Shown here: one piece after another, positions 23,088 through 31,789 of the stretch
Layout: each line of letters opens with the position of its first letter
Numbering within the stretch: position 1 is the stretch's first letter
Source: Streptomyces sp. NRRL B-24484
GTDB taxonomy: Bacteria > Actinomycetota > Actinomycetes > Streptomycetales > Streptomycetaceae
Assembly: GCF_000717715.1 (NCBI RefSeq)
Contig: NZ_JOAI01000001.1
Span: 124,001 to 188,000 of the forward strand
Direction of reading: 5' to 3'
DNA length: 64,000 nt
Position numbers and translations under genes: made by a program
Notes under the pieces: model-generated
Database searches by the model: none
What the model was told of the DNA's origin: nothing
Seen by the model: only the letters and a program-made list of their open reading frames with translations

Positions 23088-23639
23088 ATGTCGGAGCCGT
23101 CCCACCCCGTGCCGCCCGCCGCGCCCGCGTCTCCCCCGCCCTGGAACGCGGCCGCCGCCTCCCCCCTGGAGGAGGCCGTGGCGATCGAGCGGGCCCAGCG
23201 GCTGACCGACGTGATCACCCGGCTGCGCCGGGCCCTGCGCAGCAGCATCCGCACCGACTACCCCTGGGAGTCGCTGCCGATGGCGCAGGTGGAACTGCTG
23301 CAGACGCTGGCCTCGGCGCCGATGCGGGTCGGCGAGCTGGCCGCCCGGCAGCGGCTGGCCCCGAACACCGTGAGCGGCCTGGTCGGCAAGCTGCTGGAGG
23401 CGGGCTTCGTGGACCGCCAGGCCGACCCGGGCGACCGCCGCACCGCGCGGATCGCGCTCACCGACGCCGGCCGCACCCAGCTGCTGGACTGGCGGCGTGC
23501 GCACGAACGCCGCCTCGCCGACGCCCTGGAGAGCCTCTCGCCGGTCGACCGGGACGCGGTGATGAACGCCCTGCCCGGCCTCGAACACCTGGCCCGCACG
23601 CTCGCCGGCGACACCGTCGCCCCGGACGACCGCGGCTGA
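23088..23639 (+). CDS. MarR-family regulator
   Basis: A 183-residue repressor with a Pro/Ala-rich N-terminal 25 residues and a winged helix domain: MAQVELLQTLASAPMRVGELAARQRLAPNTVSGLV is the helix-turn-helix, and DRQADPGDRRTARIALTDAG is the wing, with the family DxRxxR pattern (DPGDRRT). It probably represses the divergent MFS exporter until a ligand binds. TACGCT ends 7 nt before the ATG, so transcription is probably leaderless. Confidence 0.93.
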   Translation: MSEPSHPVPPAAPASPPPWNAAAASPLEEAVAIERAQRLTDVITRLRRALRSSIRTDYPWESLPMAQVELLQTLASAPMRVGELAARQRLAPNTVSGLVGKLLEAGFVDRQADPGDRRTARIALTDAGRTQLLDWRRAHERRLADALESLSPVDRDAVMNALPGLEHLARTLAGDTVAPDDRG

Positions 23640-23672
23640 GCCCCCCCGGCCCCGGCAGGTCCGTGACCCCCC

Positions 23673-23691
23673 GGGGCGGATCCGCCGCCCC
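23673..23691. terminator. Short hairpin between convergent marR and ogt
   Basis: GGGGCGG paired with CCGCCCC around a 5-nt loop, lying between two convergent genes. It is weak evidence by itself in such GC-rich DNA. Confidence 0.4.
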
Positions 23692-23708
23692 CGGCAGCGG
23701 GACGGCGC

Positions 23709-24215
23709 TCAGAAGAGCGTGGCGCCGCTTTCGTGCTCCAGCAGCCAGCGCTTGCGGTCGATGCCGGCCGCGAAGCCGGTGAGGGCACCGCTCGCACCGA
23801 CCACCCGGTGGCAGGGGCGGACCACCAGCAGCGGATTGGCGCCGACGGCGCCGCCGACCGCACGGACGGCCGTCGGCGGCAGCCCGGCCGCCGCGCCGAG
23901 CTCGCCGTAGGTGACGGTGCTGCCGTACGGGATGTCGTCCAGCGCCTGCCACACCCGACGGCGGAACTCGCTGCCCTCGGGGTCGAGCGGCAGGTCGAAC
24001 GCGGTACGGGTGCCAGCGAAGTAAGCGGCGAGCTGGTCGACCGCGGGGGCCAGCGCCTCCGGGTCGGGCAGCCAGTCGGGCTCCGGTTCGGCCCGCGCGC
24101 CGCGCTGCCCCGGGGCGGTGACGCGGATCAGGGCGACCGCCCCGTCGCCGTCCGCCCGGCCGGCGAGCAGCAGCTCGCCGAGCGGGCTCGGCATGGTGGT
24201 GAACACCGTGGTCAT
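23709..24215 (-). CDS. ogt: Methylated-DNA-protein cysteine methyltransferase
   Basis: A 168-residue suicide enzyme that removes O6-methyl groups from guanine in DNA onto its own cysteine. It has the active-site motif RPCHRVV (nucleophile Cys135), the helix-turn-helix segment WQALDDIPYGSTVTYGELG, and the conserved Asn in GANPLLVV. Its ATG overlaps the stop of the Ada-AlkA gene (ATGA), so the two are one transcriptional unit for alkylation repair. Confidence 0.95.
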   Translation of the reverse strand: MTTVFTTMPSPLGELLLAGRADGDGAVALIRVTAPGQRGARAEPEPDWLPDPEALAPAVDQLAAYFAGTRTAFDLPLDPEGSEFRRRVWQALDDIPYGSTVTYGELGAAAGLPPTAVRAVGGAVGANPLLVVRPCHRVVGASGALTGFAAGIDRKRWLLEHESGATLF

Positions 24216-25804
24216 CGCGCCACCTCCACGGCGGACCGCCCGGCGGGTACGGCGACCTGCCCGGCCGGCACAGTGCCCATCGGTGCGGGGTCTGCCGGTA
24301 CGGGGCCTGCCGGTACGGGTCCGGCCGAGGCGAGCCAGAGCCGGTGCACCGCGTACGAGCGCCAGGGCGCCCAGGGGCGGGCGGCGGCCGCGGCGGCGGT
24401 CGCGTCCCCGGGCCGGCCGAGGCGCTGCAGCCCGTGCCGGACCCCGGCGTCGCCGGGCAGGAAGACGTCCGGGTCGCCGAGCGCCCGCATCCGCAGGTAG
24501 CCGACCGTCCACGGGCCGATCCCGGTCAGCGCGAGCAGCGCGGCCGAGGCCTCCTCGCGGTCCACCCCGCCGTCGAGCCGGACGGTGCCGTCGGCGAGCG
24601 CCGCGCACAGGCCGCGCAGGGCGCGGCGGCGGGCGGCCGGCATGGCGAGGTCGTCGTCCCGGGCCCCGGCCAGGGCGGCCGCGGTCGGGAAGAGCAGTCG
24701 CAGGCCGCCGCTCGGCGCGGGCAGGGCGGCCCCGTACCGCTCGGCGAGCCGGCCGGCGAGGGTGCGGGCGGCGGCGACCGTGACCTGCTGGCCGAGCACG
24801 GCGCGGACGGCGAGCTCGTGCGGATCGACGTGGCCGGGCGAACGGACCCCGGGGCGGGCGCGGACGGCCGCGCCGAGCAGGGCGTCGGCGCCGAGCTGCT
24901 CGTCCACGGCGTCCGGGTCGGCGTCCAGGTCGAACAGCGCCCGGAGCCGGTGCACGGCGGTGGTGAGGTCGCGCAGGTCGGTGAGGGCGAGACGGCAGTC
25001 CAGCCAGCCGCGGGTCGGCGGGTCGGCGGCGGCGAGCCCGTCCACCTCGGCGACGGCGTGGCCGTACGGGAGGGCCAGGGTACGGCGGTAGGTGCGCACG
25101 CCGGGGCGCCCGCCGGGGACGACCTCCTCGACGCCCGGCACGGCGCGCAGCGCGAGGAAGTCGAGCAGGTGGTCGCTGTCCAGCGCACCGCGGTAGGCGA
25201 GCCGCAGCGCGAGGGTGCCGGCCGTGGCCGGTCTGGCCCGCCGTCCCGCCGTCTCGGCCCGCAGCGCGGTCGGGGTGCGGTCGTACACCTCGCGCACGGT
25301 GTCGTTGAACTGCCGCACGGAGGCGAAGCCGGCCGCGAAGGCGATCTCGGTGACCGGCAGCCCGGTGGTCTGCAGCAGCAGCCGGGCGGTCTGCGCGCGC
25401 TGGGCGCGGGCGAGGGCGAGCGGGCCGGCGCCGAGCTCGGCGGTGAGCTGGCGCTGCAGCTGGCGGGCGCTGTAGCCGAGGCGCTCGGCGAGACCTGCGA
25501 CGCCCTCGCGGTCGACGACGCCGTCACCGATCAGCCGGACGGCGCGGCCGACCAGGTCGGCGCGGTGGTTCCACTCCGGCGAGCCGGGGACGGAGTCCGG
25601 GCGGCAGCGCCGGCAGGCGCGGTAGCCGGCGCCCTGGGCGGCCGCCGCGGTCGGGTAGAAGGTGCAGTTGACGCGCTTGGGGGTCACCGCCGGGCAGCTC
25701 GGCCGGCAGTAGATCCCGGTCGTGCGGACGGCGGTGAAGAACACCCCGTCGAAGCGGGAGTCGCGGCTGTCCACCGCCCGGTACCTGGTCTCGTCGTCGA
25801 TCAC
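24212..25804 (-). CDS. Ada-AlkA fusion: AraC-type regulator and 3-methyladenine DNA glycosylase
   Basis: A 530-residue multifunctional DNA repair protein. Domain 1 (about 5-80) is the Ada methylphosphotriester domain with four zinc cysteines, Cys33, Cys37, Cys64 and Cys67 (IYCRPSCPA and RACRRC); methyl transfer to one of these turns Ada into an activator. Domain 2 (about 85-170) is an AraC helix-turn-helix. Domain 3 (about 185-285) is the AlkA N-terminal domain, and domain 4 (about 310-500) is the HhH-GPD glycosylase (TGIGPWTVGYLRMR, with the catalytic Asp in LPGDAGV). The GTG at 25804 follows an excellent GGAGGG. The C-terminal tail has a Pro-Val-Pro-Ala repeat. The O6-methylguanine function is supplied by the coupled downstream gene. 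Confidence 0.93.
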   Translation of the reverse strand: MIDDETRYRAVDSRDSRFDGVFFTAVRTTGIYCRPSCPAVTPKRVNCTFYPTAAAAQGAGYRACRRCRPDSVPGSPEWNHRADLVGRAVRLIGDGVVDREGVAGLAERLGYSARQLQRQLTAELGAGPLALARAQRAQTARLLLQTTGLPVTEIAFAAGFASVRQFNDTVREVYDRTPTALRAETAGRRARPATAGTLALRLAYRGALDSDHLLDFLALRAVPGVEEVVPGGRPGVRTYRRTLALPYGHAVAEVDGLAAADPPTRGWLDCRLALTDLRDLTTAVHRLRALFDLDADPDAVDEQLGADALLGAAVRARPGVRSPGHVDPHELAVRAVLGQQVTVAAARTLAGRLAERYGAALPAPSGGLRLLFPTAAALAGARDDDLAMPAARRRALRGLCAALADGTVRLDGGVDREEASAALLALTGIGPWTVGYLRMRALGDPDVFLPGDAGVRHGLQRLGRPGDATAAAAAARPWAPWRSYAVHRLWLASAGPVPAGPVPADPAPMGTVPAGQVAVPAGRSAVEVAR

Positions 25805-25903
25805 GCCCTCCAGTCTGCGCCACCCCCGCGGCACCGACCGGCGGAAATCGGACATCGCCGTCGCGGAACGCGCGCGGGGCGGGTGTCCGACACGACCCGA
25901 TTC

Positions 25904-25919
25904 TTGGGAGCGCTCTCAA
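25904..25919. promoter_or_regulatory. LacI operator (GAGAGCGCTCTC type) before its regulator gene
   Basis: TTGGGAGCGCTCTCAA lies 58 bp upstream of the LacI gene. It is a 16-bp near-palindrome, close to the CebR box TGGGAGCGCTCCCA, and matches the operators before the GH16, GH81 and ABC transporter genes. It suggests autoregulation. Confidence 0.85.
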
Positions 25920-25976
25920 TGGACTCGACGCACCCGATAGGCTCTGATGCGAACAGATCCGCGAGAGGAGCCCAGG

Positions 25977-27119
25977 GTGTCGCAGCACCAGCCCACCGGC
26001 GACGGACCACCCGCCGAGCCCTCCGGCGGAGCACCGGCCCGCGGCGGATCCCACCCCGGCCCCCCCGGGCGGGGCGACACCCCGGGCGCCATGCCCAGAC
26101 CGACCCTGGAGTCCGTCGCCGAACGGGCCGGCGTCTCCCGGGCCACCGCCTCCCGGGTGGTGAACGGCGGCGCCGGCGTCCGCGCCTCGCTGCGCGAGAA
26201 GGTGCAGCGCGCCGTCGACGAGCTCGGCTACGTCCCCAACCTCGCGGCCCGCACCCTCGTCACCCGGCGCAACCAGGCGGTCGCCGTGGTCGTCGCCGAG
26301 CCCGAGAGCCGGCTGTTCTCCGACCCGTTCTTCGCCAAGCACCTGCGCGGCATCTCCCGCGAGCTGTCCTCGGCCGACAACCAGATGGTGCTGCTGCTCA
26401 TCGAGGACCAGGCCGACTACGAGCGGGTCGGCCGGTACCTGGCCGGCGGCCACGTGGACGGCGCCCTGCTCTTCTCCCTGCACCACAGCGACCCGCTGCC
26501 GGACATGGCCCGCCGGGTCGGCCTGCCGTTCGTGATAGGCGGACGACCCGGCTGGGCCGGCGCCGAGTCCGACCGCGAGCTGACCTACGTGGACAGCGAC
26601 AACCGCGGCGGCGGCCGGATCGCCGTCCAGCACCTGCAGTCCCTCGGCCGGACGCGGATCGCCACCATCACCGGCCCGCTCGACCAGACCTCCTCCGTCG
26701 ACCGCCTCGACGGCTACCGCGACCTGCTGCCCTACGGCGACCCCGACCTGATCGCCGAGGGCGACTTCACCCCGGACGGCGGCGGCCGCGCGATGGCCGA
26801 ACTGCTCGCCCGCCGGCCCGACCTCGACGCCGTCTTCGCCGCCTCCGACGCGATGGCCTCGGGCGCGCTGCGGGTGCTCCGCGAGGCCGGGCGGCGCGTC
26901 CCGGAGGACGTGGCCGTGGTCGGCTTCGACGACGTCGAGCAGATCGCCGCCTGGACGGAGCCCCCGCTGACCACCGTCCGCCAGGACATCGAGGACATGG
27001 GCCGCCTGATGGCCCGTCTGCTGCTGCGCCGCCTCTCCGGCCAGGGCGACACCACCGGCCGCCGCGGCCCCATCTCGGTCATCACGCCGACCCGGCTGGT
27101 CGTCCGCGGCTCCGCCTGA
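25977..27119 (+). CDS. LacI-family regulator of beta-glucan use (CebR-like)
   Basis: A 380-residue repressor. After a disordered 38-residue N-terminus the LacI helix-turn-helix appears (PTLESVAERAGVSRATASRVVNG), followed by the hinge helix (NLAARTLVTRR) and a periplasmic-binding-protein-like effector domain (SDPFFAKHLRGISREL; DAVFAASDAMASGALRVL; VPEDVAVVGFDD). The helix-turn-helix and hinge resemble CebR, the cello-oligosaccharide repressor. GTG 25977 follows GAGAGGAG; an internal ATG at 26091 would remove the extension. Its own operator lies upstream, and the same sites occur before the glucanase and transporter genes 4-9 kb away, so it probably controls that regulon. The inducer is inferred to be a beta-1,3-gluco-oligosaccharide. 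Confidence 0.9.
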   Translation: MSQHQPTGDGPPAEPSGGAPARGGSHPGPPGRGDTPGAMPRPTLESVAERAGVSRATASRVVNGGAGVRASLREKVQRAVDELGYVPNLAARTLVTRRNQAVAVVVAEPESRLFSDPFFAKHLRGISRELSSADNQMVLLLIEDQADYERVGRYLAGGHVDGALLFSLHHSDPLPDMARRVGLPFVIGGRPGWAGAESDRELTYVDSDNRGGGRIAVQHLQSLGRTRIATITGPLDQTSSVDRLDGYRDLLPYGDPDLIAEGDFTPDGGGRAMAELLARRPDLDAVFAASDAMASGALRVLREAGRRVPEDVAVVGFDDVEQIAAWTEPPLTTVRQDIEDMGRLMARLLLRRLSGQGDTTGRRGPISVITPTRLVVRGSA

Positions 27120-27174
27120 CCCTCCGTCGGCAAAGCGCTCGCCGGACGGTTCGTACCCGTGCGATGATGACGCC

Positions 27175-28191
27175 ATGTGGTCACGACTGCCCTTCGGGGA
27201 GCGGCTGAGGGCCGAGCTCGGCACGCCGCGCGGAGCCCGCAGGCTGGGCAGCAGCCCCCGCTCCCGGGTGTGGCGGGCCGAGCTCGCCGGCACCCCCGTG
27301 GTCGTCAAGCAGCTCCGCGCCGGGCCCGGCGCGGACGACCGCTACGCCCGCGAGACGGCCGCGCTGCGGATCGCCGCCCGGGCCGAACCCCCGGTCGCAC
27401 CGCGGCTCCTCGGCGCGGACCCGGCGGCGCGGCTGCTCGTCCTGGAGCACCTGGAGCACGGCACGCCCCACGAGGACTGGGTGGTCGACCACGCGGCGGC
27501 GCTCGCCCGGCTGCACGCCTCGGCCGGGCCGGGCGACGGCGATACCCTGCCCGCCTGGACGGGCCCCGCCGGCGAGGACGTGGAGGCCTTCCTGCGGCTG
27601 GCCCGCACCCTCGGCGCCGTCGTGCCGGCCGGGGCGCGCGCCGAACTCGACGGCCTCGCCGACCGGCTGGCCCGGCTGCCCGGCCGCGCCCTGCTGCACG
27701 GCGACCCCTGCCCGGGCAACGACCTGCACACCGGGCAGGGCGTCCGCTTCGTCGACTTCGAGCAGGCCTCGCGCGGGCCCGGCATCGTCGAACTCGCCTA
27801 CCTGCGGATCGGCTTCCCGACCTGCTGGTGCGCCACCGCACCCGCACCCGAACGGCTGGCGGCCGCCGAGGCCGCCTACCGCGCGCAGTGGCGCGCCAGC
27901 ACCGGCACCGAGGTGGACGGCGACCTCGCCGACGCCTGCGCCGGCTGGCTGGTGCGCGGCGACGCCCTCGTCCAGCGCGCCCGGCGGGGCACCGCGGACC
28001 ACCTGGCCAGGATCCCGCGCCGCGACTGGACCTGGGGCACCGCCACCGCCCGCCAACGGCTCGCCCACCGGCTGCGGACGGTCGGCCGCCTCACCGCCTC
28101 CCGCGACCTGGCACGCCTCACCACCGCCATGTACGAGGGCATGCTCGCCCGCTGGCCCGGCCTGCGCCCCCTCCCCGAACGGCGGCCGTAG
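27175..28191 (+). CDS. Aminoglycoside-phosphotransferase-like kinase
   Basis: A 338-residue protein with the APH/choline-kinase fold. It has a nucleotide-binding lobe (VVVKQL), the catalytic loop LLHGDPCPGNDLH (Brenner-like HGDxxxxN) and the metal-binding VDFEQAS (DFE instead of DFG), as usual in this family. Substrates in the family range from antibiotics to small metabolites, so none can be named here. The start ATG is preceded by GATGAT six bases upstream and no ribosome-binding site, so it may be leaderless. It follows the LacI gene by 55 bp, but with its own promoter. Confidence 0.8.
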   Translation: MWSRLPFGERLRAELGTPRGARRLGSSPRSRVWRAELAGTPVVVKQLRAGPGADDRYARETAALRIAARAEPPVAPRLLGADPAARLLVLEHLEHGTPHEDWVVDHAAALARLHASAGPGDGDTLPAWTGPAGEDVEAFLRLARTLGAVVPAGARAELDGLADRLARLPGRALLHGDPCPGNDLHTGQGVRFVDFEQASRGPGIVELAYLRIGFPTCWCATAPAPERLAAAEAAYRAQWRASTGTEVDGDLADACAGWLVRGDALVQRARRGTADHLARIPRRDWTWGTATARQRLAHRLRTVGRLTASRDLARLTTAMYEGMLARWPGLRPLPERRP

Positions 28192-28219
28192 GCCGCCCGC
28201 CGCGGCAGCCCGGTCCGTC

Positions 28220-28774
28220 TCAGCGGTAGCGGGGGAACCGGCCGGTGTCGATCAGCCACCGCCCGACGGGCACCTCCTGGCCGTAGTCGAACGTCCGGAT
28301 CTTGCGGTAGGTCGCCCCGTCGGGCTCCTCCAGCACCTGGGCGGTGCCGCGGCCCGGGTCGACGATCAGGTACAGCGGGATGCCCATGGCCGAGTAGTCC
28401 GCGATCCTGTCGCGGTGGTCGTTCTCCGGGTTGCTGCGCGAAACCACCTCGATGACCAGGGCCACGGCCCTCGGGTCGACGGCCTCCTCCGGCTGCTCCT
28501 CGATCAGGTCCTCGGGCAGGACCATCACGTCCGGCACACGGAGGCGGCCGAGCACGGCGTCCTGCATGTCCGTGTCCATCAGGGCGTACATGTCGGGCGT
28601 CTGCGCCATGACCTGCCGCGCGAGGTTCATGGCGGTGAACCCGTGCGGTGTCGTGGGCGACGTCATCATGACCAGGCCCTGCGGACCGATCTCCACCCGG
28701 GGCTTGGCCGGCAGCGCGGACAGCTCGTCCGCGATCTCGCGGAGGCGGGCGAACGTGGCGGGATCGATGCTCAC
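28220..28774 (-). CDS. Uma2-family (DUF820) nuclease-like protein
   Basis: A 184-residue protein of the Uma2 family, which has a PD-(D/E)XK nuclease fold. Visible landmarks are the RVPDVMVLPED strand (core Asp), ALVIEVVSRSNPENDHRDRIADY (core Glu and the following basic helix) and MGIPLYLIVDPG. Uma2 proteins are extremely common in Streptomyces and cyanobacteria and their role is not established. The start is the GTG at 28774, 6 nt after TAGCGT on its strand, so probably leaderless. It is a single gene, convergent with the kinase-like gene. Confidence 0.9.
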   Translation of the reverse strand: MSIDPATFARLREIADELSALPAKPRVEIGPQGLVMMTSPTTPHGFTAMNLARQVMAQTPDMYALMDTDMQDAVLGRLRVPDVMVLPEDLIEEQPEEAVDPRAVALVIEVVSRSNPENDHRDRIADYSAMGIPLYLIVDPGRGTAQVLEEPDGATYRKIRTFDYGQEVPVGRWLIDTGRFPRYR

Positions 28775-28902
28775 ACCCCCACGCTACTGAACCCGGGGAG
28801 GCGGCGTCGGCCGCCGCAGGCGTCCCCGCACGGGCGGGCGCCCCGCGCCCCGGCGGGGAGCCGGGGGCGGGGCGCCGCGGTGGGCCCGTCGGGGCCGGGG
28901 GG

Positions 28903-30165
28903 TCAGCCGACGGTCCACTTCTGGGCCGCGGTGCCGTTGCAGGTCCAGGTCTGCAGCCGGGTGCCGTCGGCGGAGGAGCCGTCCTTGGCGTCGAGGCACT
29001 TGTTCGCACCGACGTTGGTCAGGTCGTGCGCGGCGGTGTACGTCCACTTCTGGGCGTTGGTGCCGTTGCAGGTGTACAGCTGGACGACCGCGCCGGCCTC
29101 GGTCGAACCGCCCGCCACGTCCAGGCACTTGCCGAGGGCGCGGACGGTGCCGTCGTTGCCCACCGTCCACTGCTGGGCCGCGTTGCCGGTGCAGTTGTGC
29201 AGCTGGACCGGGGTCCGGTCGGCGCTGGAACCGCCGGCCACGTCGACGCACATGCCGCCGATGCCGCGGATCGGGCCCGAGGCGGCCGGGCCGGCGCCGG
29301 AGGTGGAGGCCCGCACGTAGTCGACGACCATGGTCTGCGGGAAGGCCGTCGAACCGTCCGGGCTGCCCGGCCAGTCGCCGCCGACCGCCAGGTTGAGGAT
29401 GACGAAGAACGGGTGGTCGAAGACCCACTTGTTGCCGTGCGTGTCGGCCGGGGTGCGGGTCTCGTACGGGGTGCCGTCCACGGACCAGACGATGGAGTTG
29501 GGGCTCCAGTCGACGGAGAAGACGTGGAAGTCGTCGGCGAAGGCCTTGCCGCCCGGCAGGCTGTACGCGGCGCCGAGGCCGCCCGCGCCGGAGTAGCCGG
29601 GGCCGTGGACGGTGCCGTGCACGCTGTTCGGCTCGCGGCCGATGTTCTCCATCACGTCGATCTCGCCGCTGTTCGGCCAGCCCGCCGAACCGAGGTCGTT
29701 GCCGAGCATCCAGAACGCGGGCCAGACGCCCTGGCCGCGCGGGATCTTGATCCGGGCCTCGAAGCGGCCGTACGCCTGGGTGAAGGTCCGGGCGGTGTTC
29801 AGCCGGGCCGAGGTGTACTGGCACTGCCCGTACCAGCAGCCGAGGCCGGGGTCGGTGTTCTTCCTCGCGGTGATGACCAGGTGGCCCTGGCCGTCCAGCG
29901 AGGCGTTGGAGGTGCTGTTGGTGTAGTACTCCAGCTCGTGGTTGCCGAAGCCGCCGCCACCGGTCTCCAGGGTCCACTTGCCGGCGTCGGGGCCGCGGCC
30001 CGCCGGGCCGTCGAACTCGTCGGACCAGGTCTGTGCGGCGGTCGCGGCGCCGGCCCGCGGGGCCACGGCGTCGTTGGCGGAGACCAGTGCCGCGCCCACG
30101 AGGGCCGTGGTGAGCGTGAGCACGAGTCCGCCGAGCGACCAGCGGCGTTTGCGGTGGGAGGCCAT
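28903..30165 (-). CDS. Secreted GH16 endo-beta-1,3-glucanase with a ricin-type lectin domain
   Basis: A 420-residue secreted laminarinase that would cut beta-1,3-glucan outside the cell. A signal peptide (about 1-44) has the basic ASHRKRR tip and ends at an Ala-rich site. The GH16 catalytic domain (about 46-290) shows the active-site motif GEIDVMEN at 167-174 (nucleophile Glu168, acid/base Glu173) and the GHLVITARK and HVFSVDWSP segments. The C-terminal domain (about 298-420) is a ricin B-type CBM13 trefoil with three QxW-type repeats (AQQW, AQKW, AQKW). ATG 30165 has AGGAAGGGG ten bases upstream; a GTG at 30174 is possible. A LacI operator lies between promoter and start. Confidence 0.93.
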   Translation of the reverse strand: MASHRKRRWSLGGLVLTLTTALVGAALVSANDAVAPRAGAATAAQTWSDEFDGPAGRGPDAGKWTLETGGGGFGNHELEYYTNSTSNASLDGQGHLVITARKNTDPGLGCWYGQCQYTSARLNTARTFTQAYGRFEARIKIPRGQGVWPAFWMLGNDLGSAGWPNSGEIDVMENIGREPNSVHGTVHGPGYSGAGGLGAAYSLPGGKAFADDFHVFSVDWSPNSIVWSVDGTPYETRTPADTHGNKWVFDHPFFVILNLAVGGDWPGSPDGSTAFPQTMVVDYVRASTSGAGPAASGPIRGIGGMCVDVAGGSSADRTPVQLHNCTGNAAQQWTVGNDGTVRALGKCLDVAGGSTEAGAVVQLYTCNGTNAQKWTYTAAHDLTNVGANKCLDAKDGSSADGTRLQTWTCNGTAAQKWTVG

Positions 30166-30230
30166 GGCAGGCACACCCCTTCCTGGGGACGTGGGGGTGG
30201 GGCAGGGAAGGACCGCACGTACTCGAAGGA

Positions 30231-30304
30231 GCGAGAGCGCTCTCTTCGCGACCGGGGCGGCTCCGGTGGGCCCACACGCTACCGACGAGTCACTGCGCCG
30301 ACAA
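30231..30304 (-). promoter_or_regulatory. Promoter and LacI operator of the GH16 gene
   Basis: On the minus strand TTGTCG (30304-30299) and TAGCGT (30081 plus 200, that is 30281-30276) form a -35/-10 pair with a 17-nt spacer. The operator GAGAGCGCTCTC (30233-30244) lies downstream of the inferred start site, where the LacI regulator could block elongation or promoter clearance. The remaining sequence up to the ASCH gene at 30511 holds no gene. Confidence 0.7.
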
Positions 30305-30510
30305 TGTCGCCCCTCCTCGGCACCAAGCCCCTGACCTGCGACGATACAAATCTCCGCAGTTCCTTAAGCGTCTCTTAGGGCCTACTTGACCTGTGGACAT
30401 CATCCGCGGGGCCCGCCGCACCGGAAATCGCTTGCCCGGCTGCCGGTCCGGGGCGCCGCCCGGCCGGAATCCCGGATGCCCACGACCGCCCGCCGCACTA
30501 GCCTGGCCGG

Positions 30511-30942
30511 ATGGACCACGACACCCACCGGGGCCTGCCCAGGGCCGAGTTCGCCTTCCCCGGCCCGCTGCGCGACGCGCTGGTCGCGGCGATCCTGGAC
30601 GGCTCCAAGACCAGCACCACCGGCCTGGTCGCGGAGTACGAGAAGCTCGGCGAGCCGCTGCCGGCCGCCGGCCTGCGGGAGGCCGTGGTGGACTCCGCGG
30701 ACCGGGTGGTCGCGGTGATCGAGCTGACCGCGGTGCGGATCGCCCCGCTCGCCGAGGTCGACCTGGCGCACGCCGTGGCCGAGGGCGAGGGCTACACCTC
30801 GGTCGCCGAATGGCGGGCCGGCCACGAGGACTTCTGGCACGGTCCGGAGTTGCGGGCCGTCCTGGAGGACCCGGCCTTCACCGTCGACGACACCACCCCG
30901 CTCGTCCTGCAGCGGTTCCGCGTGGTCGACCGCGTCAAGTAG
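30511..30942 (+). CDS. ASCH-domain protein
   Basis: A 143-residue ASCH protein (PUA-like beta barrel). It shows the family pattern: ILDGSKTSTTGLVAEYEKLGEPLPAAG, then VAVIELTAVRIAPLAEVDLAHAVAEGEG and HEDFW near residue 107. ASCH proteins are thought to bind RNA or modified nucleotides; some members are nucleases or amidohydrolases for modified nucleosides. No partner gene is nearby. TAGCCT lies 6 nt before the ATG, so it is likely leaderless. It is divergent from the GH16 gene but its own promoter carries no LacI site. Confidence 0.88.
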   Translation: MDHDTHRGLPRAEFAFPGPLRDALVAAILDGSKTSTTGLVAEYEKLGEPLPAAGLREAVVDSADRVVAVIELTAVRIAPLAEVDLAHAVAEGEGYTSVAEWRAGHEDFWHGPELRAVLEDPAFTVDDTTPLVLQRFRVVDRVK

Positions 30943-30988
30943 TCCGCGGCCGGAGGTAGTTGGTCGACGACCTGCTACGTTGGCGCGT

Positions 30989-31669
30989 ATGACCGATGAC
31001 GCGAGCGGAACCGGACGGATCAGGCCCCGGCACTTCCACGAGAGCGAGGGCGTGCAGGACTGGCGGGTGCTCGGCGAGGGCGCCTGCGCTTACTTCCGCA
31101 CGGGCTCGTTCGCGGCCGGCGCGCGATTCGTCCAGGAGATCGCCGCGTTGACCGGTCCGGACGCGGACGCCCCCGACGTCGACCTGCGGCCCGAGGGCGT
31201 CACGGTGCGGCTGGTCGCGCTCACCGAGGACTACTACGGGCTGACCGGACGGCACGTCGGACTCGCCCGGGAGATCTCGGCGGTGGCCCGCAAGCTGGAG
31301 CTTCCGGCGGACCCGTCGGCGGTGCAGACCGTCCAGGTCACCGTGGACGCCCTCGCCGGGCCCGCGGTGGTGGCCTTCTGGCGGGCCCTGCTCGGCTACC
31401 GGGAGCGGGCCGGCAGTCCCAAGGACCTGGTCGACCCGCAGCGCCGCGGGGCGCCGTTCTACTTCCAGCAGATGGCGGAGCCGCGCCCGCAGCGCAACCG
31501 GGTCCACGTCGACGTCTGGGTGCCGCACGACCTGGCCGAGGCGCGGATCGCCGCGGCGATCGCCGCCGGCGGCCGGCTGGTGAACGACGAGTTCGCGCCC
31601 GCCCACTGGGTGCTGGCCGACCCCGAGGGCAACGAGGCCTGCGTCGGCGCGGCCGGCGGGCCCGAGTAG
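30989..31669 (+). CDS. Two-domain protein: pterin-dehydratase-like plus VOC domain
   Basis: A 226-residue protein. The N-terminal half (about 1-110) resembles pterin-4a-carbinolamine dehydratase (FAAGARFVQEIAALTG, then VDLRPEGVTVRLVALTEDYYGLTGRHVGLAREISAVARKL), but the catalytic His-His-Pro is not present: the expected place reads DADAPDVDLR. The C-terminal half is a glyoxalase/VOC domain (AFWRALLGYRER, FYFQQM, RVHVDVWVP and HWVLADPEGNEACV) with a probable metal-binding His/Glu set. The role is unknown. The start is the ATG at 30989, 7 nt after TACGTT. Forty-six bases separate it from the ASCH gene. Confidence 0.8.
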   Translation: MTDDASGTGRIRPRHFHESEGVQDWRVLGEGACAYFRTGSFAAGARFVQEIAALTGPDADAPDVDLRPEGVTVRLVALTEDYYGLTGRHVGLAREISAVARKLELPADPSAVQTVQVTVDALAGPAVVAFWRALLGYRERAGSPKDLVDPQRRGAPFYFQQMAEPRPQRNRVHVDVWVPHDLAEARIAAAIAAGGRLVNDEFAPAHWVLADPEGNEACVGAAGGPE

Positions 31670-31687
31670 TCCCCCGGACGCACGAGG

Positions 31688-31731
31688 GCTCCCCGCCCGC
31701 CCCGGCGATGTGCGCGGGACGGACGGGGAGC
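31688..31731. terminator. Bidirectional terminator between the VOC and GH81 genes
   Basis: GCTCCCCGCCCGCCCC pairs with GGGACGGACGGGGAGC (two mismatches in 16) between convergent genes. Confidence 0.7.
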
Positions 31732-31789
31732 AGCCGCTCAGGTGGTCGGCCCGGGGACGCGTGGGCCCCTGACGCCCCTGGGTCCGCGG

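Noticed and set aside
27131..27142. CAAAGCGCTCGC as a further LacI operator before the kinase-like gene
   Set aside because: It shares only the AGCGCT core with one arm; both outer parts deviate, unlike the five accepted sites.
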